From the NCBI GenBank assembly GCA_026419785.1, contig JAODTK010005525.1:372001-436000 (forward strand): a DNA stretch of 64,000 bases, written 5' to 3'. The notes beneath the pieces are model-generated. The model did no database searches and had not been told where the DNA came from. It saw nothing but the letters and a program-made list of their open reading frames with translations. Below, in pieces: positions 11,950 through 24,180 of the stretch. Position 1 is the stretch's first letter. Every line of letters starts with the position of its first letter. The DNA comes from Sclerodactyla briareus. Lineage: Eukaryota; Echinodermata; Holothuroidea; Dendrochirotida; Sclerodactylidae. The translations under genes and the position numbers were made by a program.

Positions 11950-12495
11950 TTGTACACTCGCCATATAGACAACGCATTAGGGCCTTTATTCAGACGATTT
12001 TACATACATACTTTTACCCTTTTATACACATCTATACCTACCACTCGCGGGAATCTTTCCTATATATCACAACCATCACGTTATCTTCCAGATACTTTCA
12101 GCAGTCAGCGAATTTTACCATATACCACTCCAGTACCATGCAATAATAACACCATTCTGTTAGGCAACCAGAGTCCGTTCGGGGTCATTCGGTCCCTATT
12201 CCGTATGGTCGAAGTCCTTTGTGAACTTTCGCTCTTCACACTAGCTGAGAAATCTATCTTTGAACGAGTCAAACAAACCCTCAAATATTCACCACCGCAT
12301 CTACTTTTTTTTACTGTTTTTTTCCTTTTGCCAGCAATGCTCAGTGAAGAACAAAATTTATCAGTGCCGCCTCCGTTTCTGTGCCGGCCCTCCGTCTTCC
12401 GCCCTACACTTTATTATTTTCTCAACGTTTTCCATCTCCATCCCCATAAAGACTGGGCCGTTCCCCTACATATCTCTTATGAAACGAATGCTTGA
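11950..12495 (+). other. Longest open frame in the window (181 codons), unrecognised
   Basis: An uninterrupted 181-codon frame starting with ATG. Composition is rich in Thr, Pro, Phe, Leu and Ser and follows a pyrimidine-rich strand. A second long frame (12260-12622, 120 codons) overlaps it, a pattern typical of low-purine sequence rather than a gene. A hydrophobic stretch (LLFFTVFFLLPA) is visible near residue 118. No motif, signal peptide or repeat match was found. It may be a non-coding transcript region or chance. Confidence 0.2.
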
Positions 12496-12622
12496 ATGTG
12501 AAACGTCCAAAGGTCAATGTCGCTCCGTGTTGCGACACTCCTTGCAACTGCTGGTGAACAAGCTAATCCCTGTAATTCATTACTTCTGCCTCAATTTTAC
12601 AACTGTCCTTCTGACATGCTGA

Positions 12623-14340
12623 CTCTGTAAATCATAGAAACACTGTTATCCTAGCCTACATGTCGTTAATTGTTCAACATTAAACCTACCTTCACGTTTC
12701 TCAGAGATATATTAATGCGAGTTCCTCTCGTGGCTAACTGAATCGACTGTATAACGATCCATCAACACCGGCACAACCCACTGCCATGAACGATTAAGAG
12801 CGGCCTTCCACTGACATACATGGCAATTTTTTCTATTTAATTGCCTAGCAGTTTCTTACCTCTTGAATGGGCAATTACACCATGGCAATCTGCAATAGGC
12901 TTACTCGGGAGCTTTTTAGAATGGTTAACTCGCTTGGCCCACGAGATCACGACAAGAAAAATAACAAAAATGGAAGATGACGAACTAAGAAAACTGTAGT
13001 AGTTTTATTCCTGAAGTGGGAAGTGGGAGGAAAAGACACATTAATTTTCCCATACTAGAGATTTTACTCCCCATCTACGCCAGTGAATCGTGGTATTCGA
13101 CAGTCGTATGTCTACAGTCATTATGGGTAGATGTGAGTGGTTTCTCTTGCCTTACAAATCTTATCATCCATAGTGGGAACGAACCTACGTGGCCCTTCCG
13201 CTCCTCGCTCCCTGACGGCTGAATACAACGTCACGTCGTGCCAACGTTTAGTTCTCTTTTTTATAAGGTATTGAGCAAACCCAGCGAGATAGTCATCGAT
13301 TTGATATTCCGGATCATTTTCAAAATTAGATAGCCTACCCATTCACTCGGGTATATTTCTCTCTAATAGAATGAGCAATTCGAAGTAAAGCTACTTGACT
13401 GATCGTCAATCAAAAACAACTACATGCCCGTCAAGGATGTCTCATCCTAATGCGATGTAGTGGTGCATCCAGGATTTCGCGATAGCGATAAGGTTGAATT
13501 TCCTCTTAATCCCCCGCTGGGCATGTATGATTCACCCTCACACCGATTCCTTAGCTGTGCTCGTCTTAGTGACAACCACCTTTCTTGCAGTTTTTGTCTT
13601 ATCTATTTTTCCCTAGGTTTGATTCGCCATGATAAATTCAACAAAGGGAAATCACGACGTAAGAAGCGAGAATCACCAATTATCGTGTCTCTAGTTCTGA
13701 ATTTGCATGCGTGGTAGGCCTGTGATAGCGTCGAACATATGAATGCAGATTCGTATCAGCTATAACTTCACCCTTGTGATCAGTGGGCTAATTAACTGGA
13801 CTAATAGTGCGTGTCGCAATCTATGGATTTGCTATCATTTGTCATTCAATTGTTTCATTCGAGTAGCGAGTTCTCATACGTAGTTTTGTTCCTTTTTTTT
13901 CATTCCCACGTTTCTCACAGTCCTACTCGTGTTATATTCGTTCAGCCCACTGGAAGGCAAGGTCAATCACTGATTTTTTCTAAAAAATTAAGAGCATAGC
14001 TATCAGTGAAAGCTGCACTGAGAATGGAATGTAAAGTTTTTTTCGAGGTTTTTTTAAAAGAGAGTCAAGAGGACTGACACCCTAAATTCGGTTTAGGGGA
14101 ACACCAAACGTGAAGAGTTAACCCAAAAACTAGAATGTCGTGTTTTCTGGTGAAGGAGGGATCTTTTCGCAAAGGATGGTCTTCCCCTCAATGGCACTGG
14201 GGCCTCAGTGTTACGGAAGTTGGTTAATTTCTGTGTGGACGGGTTTTAAAAACTAGATTCGGGAGCGAGGGTATCAGGTTCAACTTCTGACAGGGTTGTA
14301 ACTAGTATTCAGTTCGCCGTGGCACTAGGCCGTCAAGCAG
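12623..14340. other. Unassigned stretch upstream of a LINE
   Basis: Open frames of 60-85 codons (13016-13222, 13121-13342 minus, 13460-13717, 13811-13999) show no family resemblance. The part from about 14000 may be LINE 5' sequence. Confidence 0.35.
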
Positions 14341-14349
14341 ATATGCTAG

Positions 14350-16610
14350 CGGAATAGGCATATTGCAAGCTGTATTCTCCATAAACCCGACATTCGTTTA
14401 ATCAAAATGAAATTTGATGAGTTCCTAATTTTGGTCCAGGGAAGGCAGCCTTACGTCGTTGAATTACGAGTCTGGCTAATGTGAACTTTTCCTCAGCCCG
14501 AAAGTTCACGTTCTAGGTTATGTTGCTTATCGGCAGGATCGGACAGATACTCTCCGTGGCATTGGAGTGGAGCTTCGTTGTATGTGAGGACTGACTTGAA
14601 TAGCATTGAGAGATCAGATATTTGTGTTAGTAACGTCATTCTGTTTGGTGTTGAAATTCCGTCCAAGGCTTCAGGTATTCCTAGATCCTTCACGCATCTG
14701 CCTTTTTTATGTCACTCCAAGATGTTTTTCCTTTCGCAGCATGTTCATTGGCATTCATTGGCATTCATTCTACCAGAAAGCATAACATTTAAGATTTAGT
14801 TCTGAGTAGTGTCCAGGTTCCGTGGGTAATGTAGAGAGGTTTGATAAGCTTGATGCAAGTGATCCCGATATTATAGCTTTCGATTTGTCTTGTCCTGTTA
14901 AATAGTCACTCACTGAGCGTTGAGCTTGTTTTTTTTGCATTTCTGGGTTTTCTGAGGTATGTAGATTGGTCTATTTTCTTAGAAATCTGAATGCTGTTGA
15001 CTCCTGGAATGTACATTGGTAACGTTTACGTTCCTTGGAAAAAGCGTCGCACTGAGAACGAAAGGCCTTCTTGATGAGACGGAGGTGTTTCTAGTGTCTA
15101 GCCGCTAAACGTTGGAGACATTTTTGGCGACTTCATCGTTCGACTGGTTCTTTGTCTGATTTTAGATCGTTTTCGAAGTTCAGCAGAGGCTAGTCAAACG
15201 TTTAGGGTTTCATGTCGACTCGATTCGAAGTCAGATTGCTCTAATTACAGGATAATCTCGTGCTTTTCCTCTATGTTAGGGAAACATAACGTCAATGCCA
15301 GCTTGGTCCACGGTATCTGTCAGATTCAGGTAATACAATCAACGATAGTCAAGAGATGGCTAGCGTTCCTATAACTATTTTCGTTCGTATTCCCTCAGGG
15401 AAACTTGGATAATTTCACCGACCTTGTGGTTTTGTGGTCCTCACAATACCATTGGTTAAATAGTAGTATAGTCATGTTCGCCTGGTTTAGTATAGGAGAA
15501 ACTGCAGACGCTCAAATGTGCAAGGTCAGGCTCCTTGTCCGGACGGAGTTTACCCCTTCTTGTTGAAATCTTTTGCCGACAGTTGTCTGTCTCATTAGCA
15601 ATTATTTTCCATAAAACCTTGCAAGAAGGTGGTTTGTTATGGATGATTCTCCAATCAAAAGAGCAAATGTTTCTCCAAATTTCAAGAAAGGCAACCGGTC
15701 ACTTCCTTGTAATTACAAGCCAGTGAGTCTTACTAGTTTGGTCTGCAAGGTGTTAGAATCCATCGTCGGACCATATTTTTCAAATTTTTCCATGGTAGTC
15801 ATCTCATCATGGTTTCAGGAAAAAATCGTTCGTGTTTGACTAATCCCTTAGAATTTATGGAAGATGGTACTAGTGCAGTTGACAACGGCAGTGCTATTGA
15901 TATAATTTCCTAGACCTTCCAAAGCTTTTGAACAAGGTTCCTCATGAGTCGTCTTCCTTGCCTAATTAAAAAGTTTGGCATAACGGGAATGTTCTTGATG
16001 ATCGTCAGTGGTTCCAATAGGAACAACACGTTTGTCATCATGGGCGTTCGTCTCTTTAGCAAAAGGTCACTAGTGGCATTCCCCAAAGATCGGTTCTCGG
16101 GCCTTTACTTTTTCTGGCGTATTTTGACGATCTGGAAGATTCAGTGCATTCCAGAGTTAAAAAGTTTGCGAACGATACCGAGTTGTATCGGAAGGTTGCT
16201 TCGAACGATGGTGTTGCAATTGTCGCAAAGATATTGATCGAAAATCTCCAAATGTCTTTTCCGCTTGGCATTTTTGTCAATGCTCATGAGTGCAAATTAT
16301 GCATGTTGGTTTCCACAATCGCAACGCTTCTTTCAAGGTTAAATGGGCAAAATACTCCTCAGGTGTACTCAGAAAAGGATCTCGGTGTTCATTTTTATTC
16401 TCCTTCGAAACCTTCTAAGCAGTGTGCTGAAGCTGCGACTCCTGCGAGGAAAGGTAACTGGATTGTTGGCTTGAGTAGACGTCACTTTCCTTGATAAGGA
16501 TATTGTTGTCAGGTTGTTTAAGCAGCTGGTGACACCTGGAGCATCCTCCTCCAGACGATAAAACGGATAAAGTCAAGTAAACTATGTTGATGCGGAGAGA
16601 CCTCATAAAT
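14350..16610 (+). mobile_element. Decayed CR1-like LINE: endonuclease, linker, reverse transcriptase
   Basis: Domains appear in order on the plus strand. The endonuclease start is at about 14400-14470 (FDEFLILVQGRQPYVVEL, near family form NKxDELxxLxxxxxPDIVxLTETWL). LYVRTDLNSIERSDICV follows from 14580. The pre-RT linker RSTGSLSDFRSFSKFSRG lies at about 15135-15190. RT begins with CNYKPVSLTSLVCKVLES (15709-15762). VTSGIPQRSVLGPLLFL is at 16067-16117, and VKKFANDTELYRKV at about 16156-16197, where the second Asp of the FADD motif is Asn. EKDLGVHFYS (16372) and DKDIVVRLFKQLV (16494) mark the thumb. Several frameshifts and the FADD change make it inactive. It is nearly full-length from endonuclease to thumb. 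Confidence 0.9.
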
Positions 16611-17265
16611 ACCGTTTGTTGCTCCTGTAACGGGCAAGATTGGCTTTATGAGGAAGATTCTTATATTATAATCCATTCCAGGTGATGCGGCATTGCCGCA
16701 TTGGTGCAGGTGGTAATTTTGCCCATGCAGTGCTTGTTTCATTCTATTTCGGATGACGCCTCTCCCAATTTACCCATTTTTATCTTAAATGAATAACGAC
16801 AATTTCACCGAGTATGCTCACGTGAATTGGGCATTTATGGAGTCATGCCGCACTCCGCATCGGACTTGCAATTGCATAATGCGTGGTATGTGCAATAGGT
16901 ATGCGTATGCGTCACAAACCCATCTATATAGACGCGCGTAATCTCCATAGCTAACGGACTGTCACGTTTGAAACCAAACACTAATCACAGTGGTTCAATG
17001 ATGAGATCAGCTGCTATTTCCAGAAGGAATGCAGTCGAACGACCCAGATACTTATCGATTTTGGATTAAGCAGGGATACTTTAAGAAGTCAATGCTATTG
17101 TTAACAGCAGATGTGATTCAGAAGCAGCGTGGCAGCTCCTAGAAATTTCAGTCAACCGAGACAACATGCAGTCAGCAGATAACACATGCAGACCTACAGA
17201 TACTAATAAACTAATAACAAATACTCCTAATTGATATCGCGAATGAATTCAACGTAGTTTTTACC
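16611..17265. other. Unassigned spacer between two LINEs
   Basis: No motif recognised. It probably holds the 3' end of the upstream LINE and lost 5' sequence of the downstream one. Confidence 0.4.
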
Positions 17266-17269
17266 CTGT

Positions 17270-18850
17270 AATAACTGTAATGAACTATAAGTATACTACT
17301 GATGGTAGCGAAAATACGAGTGACGATTATATGGATAATGATCGTAATTTCATGTGTATGAAATTACCAAATGGAGTCACCTTTATAATCCCAAAGGTCA
17401 TCGAAGATTATGTGTTTAAGTCTCTTATACCTCTTGATAGTACATAGGCCACCGGTCTGGATGAATCAGTGCCTATTGTCTCAAGTTAGCCGCTACATAA
17501 CTGGACGGCTATAGCATCACCCATGTACGCAATTATAGTATCGAAGTTTCTACTTTCCCCACCCAGTGGAAAAAACGATGGTCATTCCTATTTATATATT
17601 GATTCCTCCCTTGAAGTTTCCCAACTACCGCCCTATTTCAATATTGCCCTGCTATCTAAGATTTTGGAATACCACGTCCATGACTCTTCAACGTTCAACT
17701 CTTCAAAGTTCTTAGATGCGTATGGATTGATACGTGAGTCACCGTCAGGTTTCAGAGAGGGTCATTCATGCCAAACAACCCTATTGCAGATTATTGATTC
17801 CTGAACTAAACCTATTGGTAGTGAGTACCTTGTTGGTTCTGTATTTTTGAACCTAAGGAAAGCTTTTGGTTTAGTGAATCATTCAAATTGATAAACTCCC
17901 AGTGTCAGATCAATCCGTTAATAAACTGATAAACTCTAAGTGTCAGATCAATTGATAAACTCTCAGTGTCAGATCAATCTGTTCGAATCGACAGCAGGTC
18001 ACCTTTGTTGATGGAGTACCATCGTCCCCTATGCCAGTGACTTGTGGGGTTCCACAAGGATCAATCCTCGGTCCACTACTATTTGTATCATATTTAAATG
18101 ACGTGGATCAAGTTATTAATCACAGCTCAGCTGATATGTAAGCGGATGATACGACACTATGCAAAAGGCAAATCGATAGCTGACCTAGATATGGAAATCA
18201 ATGAACACATGATCCATGTCAGTAAATGGTGTAAGCATAATAAAATGGTGATAAATAGCAAGAAAAAGTGCATGCTGATTGGTTCGAGACAGAGACGAGC
18301 TTCCATGCCGAAAAGCAGTCTAAATATTACCGTCGAAAATTTAGATATTGAAAACGTCAATGTGAAAAGAAAGTGGCTGTTAGTATTGACAATTGTCTGT
18401 CGTGGAACAATCAAGTTGACTCAGTCTGTAAGAAAGTATCCGGCAGACTGGCTCTGCTGAGGCGCATAACACTTTTTATCGATACCAATACTTGTACTTT
18501 ATTTATAAATCGTATATTCTACATTTACTGCAACTTGGTATGGGGCCAGAGTAGTGATAGAAATTTGTTGAGAATAAGTCGCCTGCGAAAATCTGTGGCT
18601 AAATAATAATGGATGCAACTTTCGAGGACAGTTCTGAGGATTCGTTCGATGCTTTAAGATGGTCCGTATAAAATGTAAAAGAAGTACTATAGTCTTAAGG
18701 GCTTTGATGATACTGCCGTCTCAATATATTGCCAATATGTTCCGTTACACCAATGATTGTAAATCACTGTTCTATCATGTCCACAACCGTATGATTTATT
18801 TCTTGAGAGTGGGAAGCCTGTGCGAGCCTACATTATCTTGTCGTTGAAAC
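17270..18850 (+). mobile_element. Decayed L2/CR1-type LINE, reverse transcriptase and C-terminus
   Basis: No endonuclease is visible, so the copy is 5'-truncated. From about 17330 it reads a VIEDYVFKSL-like pre-RT motif, ATGLDESVP (17449), LSKILEYHVHDSSTFNSS (17659), FREGHSCQTTLLQIIDS (17751) and GSVFLNLRKAFGLVNHSN (17837), in which the catalytic Asp of KAFD is Gly. VTCGVPQGSILGPLLFV lies at 18037. An ADDTTL motif at 18141-18158 has a stop where Tyr or Phe would be. After a frameshift near 18370, VSIDNCLSWNNQVDSVCK and LRRITLFIDTNT continue to the tail QYIANMFRYTNDC (18722). A 26-bp triplication sits inside the RT at 17889-17978. Confidence 0.9.
17889..17978 (+). repeat. Three copies of a 26-bp unit inside the LINE RT
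   Basis: 'tgataaactc-ccagtgtc-agatcaat' occurs at about 17889, 17928 and 17953 with one or two base changes. The second and third are adjacent, and the first is separated by about 13 bp. It replaces sequence just after the KAFxxVNH motif and breaks the frame. Confidence 0.85.
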
Positions 18851-19290
18851 GTGTAAGCATGTGAAGTGACAAAGCGCAGCTCATCCGGCCGATCAGTCGA
18901 GGAAGCCCGTAAGACCTTTTTGAACTTTTTTTTTGGTTGTTCACTTCAGGTGTCAGCGCTGTTCAGTGTGATGAGATCCGTATGCCCTGATGTATCAGCG
19001 AGTTAACTATTGAGTGTACAGTGAGCAGTTGATACAATGGTTCTTTTGGTACCGTGATTAGAGCCATCAAACCTCTCTACCACGTAACCAGAACCAAGTC
19101 GGTCCAAAGAGTAAGGAGATGGATATCTGAGCCGCCTGGATCTCTGACCATAAAGAGAATGTTCACTGAACGATTACGGGAGATACCGTACTCAGAAGCG
19201 ATTCTTTAGGCTGGAGGCAACGTAACTGCATAATCTGACTTTAAGAAGATTAGTGAGTAATGTAATAACGAACTATTACGAATAGTCTTT
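18851..19290. other. Unassigned stretch
   Basis: No protein or RNA gene recognised. A poly-T run lies at 18926-18935. Part of it may be the body of the adjacent SINE. Confidence 0.35.
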
Positions 19291-19500
19291 TTTCACTCCC
19301 ATTACCCCAACTTGCGATTCTTCGTCTTCACCTGTTCTTCTGTCTTTCTGGTCTTTTCTTTCACATAATAAATTATGAATAACCCACTTCTGTACTCTGT
19401 CAGTACCAATCCGTGCAAGAGGAATCGAACCGCCATTGTCCAACAAGAAATCCGTCACAAGATACTCGCAATAACGCTATGCCGCTCGGCATTGCCTAGG
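19291..19500 (-). mobile_element. tRNA-derived SINE head
   Basis: On the minus strand, 19492-19474 reads TGCCGAGCGGCATAGCG, close to the A-box/D-arm of Ser- or Leu-type tRNAs. 19431-19421 reads GGTTCGATTCC, a perfect B-box/T-arm match. The 72-bp span from A-box start to B-box end fits a tRNA with a long variable arm. No clean acceptor stem is formed, and non-tRNA sequence continues for at least 130 bp downstream. It therefore looks like an RNA polymerase III-type SINE rather than a working tRNA. A decayed tRNA pseudogene is the alternative. Confidence 0.55.
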
Positions 19501-20340
19501 AGCGAAATGGTGATGTAAAACGTTGGATGTCAGTCACTGCATCGTTTTCCTACGTTTCGGCCTCTCATTGAACGATCAACGATAATCAACAAGTTACTAT
19601 TCAAGTTAATAATTCTTTGGTGTGTCCAATTAGTTTCCAAACTTTCATGTCTAATTTAGGAACTGGTTGAACGTCCTCCACTGAACGGAAATATCATCTT
19701 CAACAGTCCGGTCTAAACCCTCCTTTTAGGCCAGCGCGGTCCCCTGGAATTTTCGCGCAATATTTCCATTCATGATTATTTTTCCGCCGAGGACGTCAGA
19801 GCTCGGGGGGATGGCCGAGACTTTCATGCTCCATAGCGCGTCTCACTTATATCCAGAAACAACGCAATCTGAATGGTAATTCCGTGTCTGCCTGTGCGTC
19901 TACACCTGCAACGTTATTTTGGCAATTAATTCATCCGATGAGTTACATTCTGGACATAACTCATCCAGCACAGGTCAAGTGCTATTATTTTATGCAATGT
20001 GTTATCTGCTGATTGATTGTTGTTTTTCCGTAGCGTGAATCTTGGTTAACCAGGCTACTATGCCCAGATCAGTATATTTTTAGGGCGTGTTCCAACTAAA
20101 CAATACACTTTGGAAAGTGATTGAAAGGAATACCCTATCCCAAATCCAACATTGCCCCCCTCTCAATTCGGTCATACAATTGGTCCATGTTTTGTCAATA
20201 TCCCTCAAAGATGACGGTTTGTGACATTGCCCTTCATTGACTTCTGACCTGGACCAAGTCAACACATGTTCCCATGGGTCAATGAAGCATTGGGTTTCAA
20301 GCTTGGTCGCCAAAAGCATTGTTGACACCCGGATAGATCG
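19501..20340. other. Unassigned stretch
   Basis: No convincing gene. A 134-codon minus frame (20080-20484) runs through the adjacent microsatellite and is low-complexity Ser/Ile at its start. Confidence 0.4.
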
Positions 20341-20343
20341 AAA

Positions 20344-20447
20344 CGATAGATCGATCGATCGATCGATCGACAGACAGACAAACAGACAGACAGAACGATA
20401 GATCGATGATAGATAGATAGATGGTAGAATAGATAGATAGATAGACA
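20344..20447. repeat. Compound (GATC)n/(GACA)n/(GATA)n microsatellite
   Basis: Three adjacent tetranucleotide motifs in one tract: gatc repeats, then cagacaga, then gata. Confidence 0.95.
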
Positions 20448-21300
20448 TGCAGCTTCTAAAGCTCAACCAGCATAATTGCAACAAAGGAACATGCTAGAAC
20501 TTCAAAAGTGAGAGTTTTGGTATGTCCTCTTCCCCCCTCTGTTACTTTCAAAGAACTTAATACATGAATGTGACGTCTTTACAAATCGGTTTGTCTTAAT
20601 GATACAAGTGGCAGTTATGACGGCTCCTATGTCATCATTGACCAACACGACCTTGTAGCTGCGCTGCAATAACAGGCACTAACGCTACATTCCTCAATGG
20701 TTCTGGCGTAGATGATTGCAGGCCATATCCTTTTGACTCATGCAGAGCTAGATACATTCAACACCTCGCATATCCACGGCCTCCACTCGCTCGAACCCCT
20801 TCGAGCAACCGATAACGCCCCCCCAAACCGCCTACCCGTCTACCTACATTCTCCTGTGTTTACTCTTTCAACCCTGCACCGCCAAGAAGGTACTCCTATA
20901 TTCTGTCAGTCAAATGACTATGTGTCCCTCAAATTGATGTCAATCTAACAGACCCATGTTACTCTACATTGTTGCTGCTTTTCTCTCACTATTGTAACCT
21001 TTTCAAAGTTGATGAAGTTAACCTGGAATTTAGAGCTAAGTGATGATAGGTAAGTAACATAATACATCGAGAAGCTTCATTTTAGGCGGTCGCTAAATTT
21101 CCTTTCACCACTTATCATCATTATTCCACCCATCAATCAAAATCCCCATCTTTTATGATTTCCCACCCACCTTTGGGCCTGCAGACGATGTCTGTAGAAA
21201 AGTCAAGGGTGCTGCCCTGGCATACCGGGTTCAGGGTGCATTAAGATTGATACAGATAGTGACTTGAGTATCTTTCTCTAAGGTCTACTTCGTCATGCAT
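20448..21300. other. Unassigned stretch
   Basis: A 78-codon plus frame at 20712-20948 shows no recognisable domain. Nothing else supported. Confidence 0.35.
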
Positions 21301-21589
21301 TTTGGCATCTTCCTTGTACGTCTCCTCCATGCTTGTTCCATCTTGTTTCGTTTATGTTTGCCTAATATCTTTCGTATTCAATATTCTTGCTTTTATATTC
21401 TCGCATTTTTCTCATTTTGCTTCGTTCATGTATCGCTTACATATCTCCTCTCCTCTCCATCTTGACCTCTCCTTCATTCGTTCTAATTATTTATCATCTT
21501 TTCCCTCTTGTTCTTCACCAGCTCCGGGTAATATTTCTGATATATTAACTTCTGACACCACTGCATCTGTCCAGTTTATTGAGAACAAT

Positions 21590-22110
21590 CATTGTTGTCG
21601 TTATTGTGTTTTCAGTCCTACATCTCAGTCTCGGCCACGACTCCAGCTATGTAACGAATGCAAACCAATGCTACTCGTCGGCAGCTACAGTCGCAGCGAG
21701 GTCAGCGAGTACGGACGAATAACTGTTACATGTGAAATGGATAGAACTCCCCCACCAACTCTCACCCTGTGAAATATTTCGACCAATGAAACATTGGAAG
21801 GGATTTCATCGTCTACCCGCTTACCAACGGTAAGGTCATATGACTAAAGTGTCGGCCAACATTACATTGAACTGTAACGAAGATATTGGACTGGTTTGCA
21901 TTCCGTCGGGTGAGGCCATTCTACACCAGCAACAGCCCGCTCTTGGAATTGTTTGCCCCTAGTGATCCGTGTAACCTGACTGTCGGTGCTAATACATTCT
22001 ACTCGCGAAATGCGACGCAGAAAGAAAGAAACGCATAGGGAACGTACAAAGGTGTCGAATGAAACTACGTGGATTGTTCAGAAGGTCGGGAATAATTTTG
22101 AAGCCGACAC
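21590..22110 (+). pseudogene. Immunoglobulin-like domain remnant, possible exon
   Basis: A pyrimidine-rich tract ending in 'gttttcag' at about 21615 looks like a splice acceptor. The open frame behind it contains GRITVTCEMDRTPPPTLTL, resembling the first-cysteine strand of Ig-like repeats (TVTCxVDxTPxPTLxL). After an in-frame stop comes NISTNETLEGISSSTRL, and in another frame NITLNCNEDIGLVCIPSG, resembling the second-cysteine strand (EDxGxYxCxAxN). Together they outline one Ig domain of about 90-100 residues with at least two frame breaks. The role, if any, would be extracellular adhesion or recognition. The breaks may be decay or sequencing indels. Confidence 0.4.
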
Positions 22111-22419
22111 ATATTAACGGAAGTCAGTAGTCCGGACATATGTGTGGAGCCAGGAAAAGCAAATTCCCTCTAAGAGAAGGTCACCACGTGAGAGTGACGG
22201 ATGGAAAAGAGACAGGAGAACCTCTTACTTCGTAGCTGATACGATATCACCAGTTGTTTCACTCATTGATGATTGTTCGGTAGATGGCGATTGCAGCATA
22301 CTCACGAAGAACAACCAAGAGTGTTGAGCGTAAGCACGAGATACAGTAACCGCTGCTGAGATAGCTTGGCGACCCATTGACGGTGAAGTTTCCATCAATT
22401 CAATGCAGTCAAAAGGTTC

Positions 22420-22716
22420 GTGTGGCTTACACCGTTGCTGGTCGTCTCTCACAATTGTGTTCTCTCGTTTTCTATTGACACGCAGTGGTACAATGTTAGG
22501 CCTCACGGTCCATGGGACGGATTTCCAAAAAACTATACAGCTGAAGTAACAAAAGGTGAGCAAGACATCATTTGCGTCGATTGCTGGATTTGTGGGAACT
22601 TTATTACATCCACACTGGTTATTCGTCACTCAGTAGTGGCGGAAGCATATAAATTCATGGGGATGAGCAACCCATGTTATCATCTAAGCATAGCGTCATC
22701 ATGGGTTGATGCGTAG
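22420..22716 (+). pseudogene. Second possible Ig-like segment
   Basis: This 98-codon frame contains PKNYTAEVTKGEQDIICV and then CWICGNFITSTLVIRHS. That resembles the start of an Ig domain (AEVTEGExVxxxC) with Trp and Cys nearby. It lies about 500 bp after the segment at 21590-22110 on the same strand, as expected for tandem Ig exons. A pyrimidine-rich run before 22485 could be an acceptor and 'AAAAG|gtgagc' at 22553 a donor, but using that donor would remove the second cysteine. No transmembrane or cytoplasmic part was found. Confidence 0.3.
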
Positions 22717-23040
22717 CGCTCATGGAAATGCTAGCAAATTAGGCCTCCCATATGGCCGAAATGGTATTCTCCTGACCTATTTTAAGGAGCTGATGCAGTG
22801 GCATAGTTCTACGACATTGAAAATGGTGGGCATCTCATGAGATTGAAATTGCCCATCTCAAAAAGTGCCTGAATGAATTTCCTTACAGCTCATGTTCAGT
22901 AGGCCTAATAACGATGACACTATTACACTTTGGGCTATCAACAAACAATTGTGCACTCAGTATTCACTCGGACTATTTTAGGTAATCCTTTCACTTTCGC
23001 TTTATTCCCTGCTTGATTTCATATTATCTCATAGTATCTT
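22717..23040. other. Unassigned stretch
   Basis: No motif recognised. Confidence 0.35.
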
Positions 23041-23290
23041 GTAGAAATTTCGGCATTTCCAGGCACTGTTAATACGATTTGGTGCAATAATGCACCCTAA
23101 TCACCCATTCCGATTCAAAAAATATTTTGTGCTTTTCACCTATCTGAGTATAAGCCAAACCTCTGCGATTGTTGGCATTTGCAGGTGCTTCGGAAATTGT
23201 TTTGCGCTTCAACTGCATAATCCTAAGGTAACTTCGAGAAATTTCGGCACTTTCATGTGGTCGTTGATGCGATCTGGTGCAAATAGCAAC
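23041..23290 (+). repeat. Two-unit degenerate tandem repeat, ~195-bp period
   Basis: 'gaaatttcggca-tttcc' followed by 'cgatttggtgcaa' at 23045-23090 recurs as 'gaaatttcggca-ctttc' and 'cgatctggtgcaa' at 23240-23285, each preceded by a 'tcctaaggtaactt'-like phrase. Confidence 0.55.
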
Positions 23291-24180
23291 CAAACCAGGG
23301 ACTACGTGGGAGGAAGACCGGGCTGAGATTGGCGGTTAACAGGCTATGGCATATCACGATCCGCTTTCTCGGCCAGATTTGCGATATCACTTTGTTCAGC
23401 TGAAACGTATTCTGGGAGATCCACTCCGTCAGTACAGTAGTGCGTTCACCTTCGGGCCTTCTGTGTCAATTCTGGTTCAATTACTGTGGATCCCAGTGCC
23501 ACTGGAAGTCTAGAAGTCTGGCCGCGCCAATGTTTGTCATTGCCCGTCCAATTCAATAAATATGCATTGGAACCCCACCATCTACCTGGTCTAAATTGGA
23601 CTTTCCGCTTCCCGTCTCTGAATCGGAATGAAGTACTTACTTTTGTTGTTTGGGATTATTTTATAGGTACAAACCTATTTTCGTATTCCCGTAATAAACC
23701 TTAATCCACCTATTTGAATTAACAAGATGGATCACCTAGACTACTGTCCAGGGGCCCACCCGATGTTCCCAGATTTCGATGTTCTTCCAATGACTGGCGA
23801 ATTTACAAGAAAACTTCGACTCGTGGAACATTGAATCTTGTGAACATCGAACCGTGGGAACATGAAAACGTGTGAACCTTGACATAGCCCACTGTCACAT
23901 GAATGCGAGTTTGATCCCCAGTAAAAGCCGATCAGCTTTTCTGTTTCCCCCAGACGCATCCACCAACGCTTCCAATCGCTTGGCCTCCTCCGGGCAGCGG
24001 CTATTATACTTCCTGGGATTGTCGGAGTCCGTACCAGGCTCTATTATCATGGTATAAATTCAAACACCACTGAACTGGCCCCTTGGCGATGAGGCGCTAT
24101 GAGCACCAGATGTTAAAACTGCGAAAATGAGAAGCTAAATCATTGTATATACTCATGTATGTAATTCTATCTATTACGGC
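23291..24180. other. Unassigned stretch
   Basis: Short frames only (61-72 codons). 'gtgaacatcgaaccgtgggaacatgaaaacgtg'-like repeated words lie at 23830-23880. No gene recognised. Confidence 0.35.

Noticed and set aside
19421-19492. Functional tRNA gene
   Set aside because: A- and B-boxes are present, but acceptor and anticodon stems do not pair convincingly.
20080-20484. 134-codon minus frame
   Set aside because: Start region is a microsatellite translation and the rest has no domain.
22225-22629. 134-codon minus-strand frame
   Set aside because: Lies opposite the Ig-like plus-strand signal, with no recognisable motif of its own.
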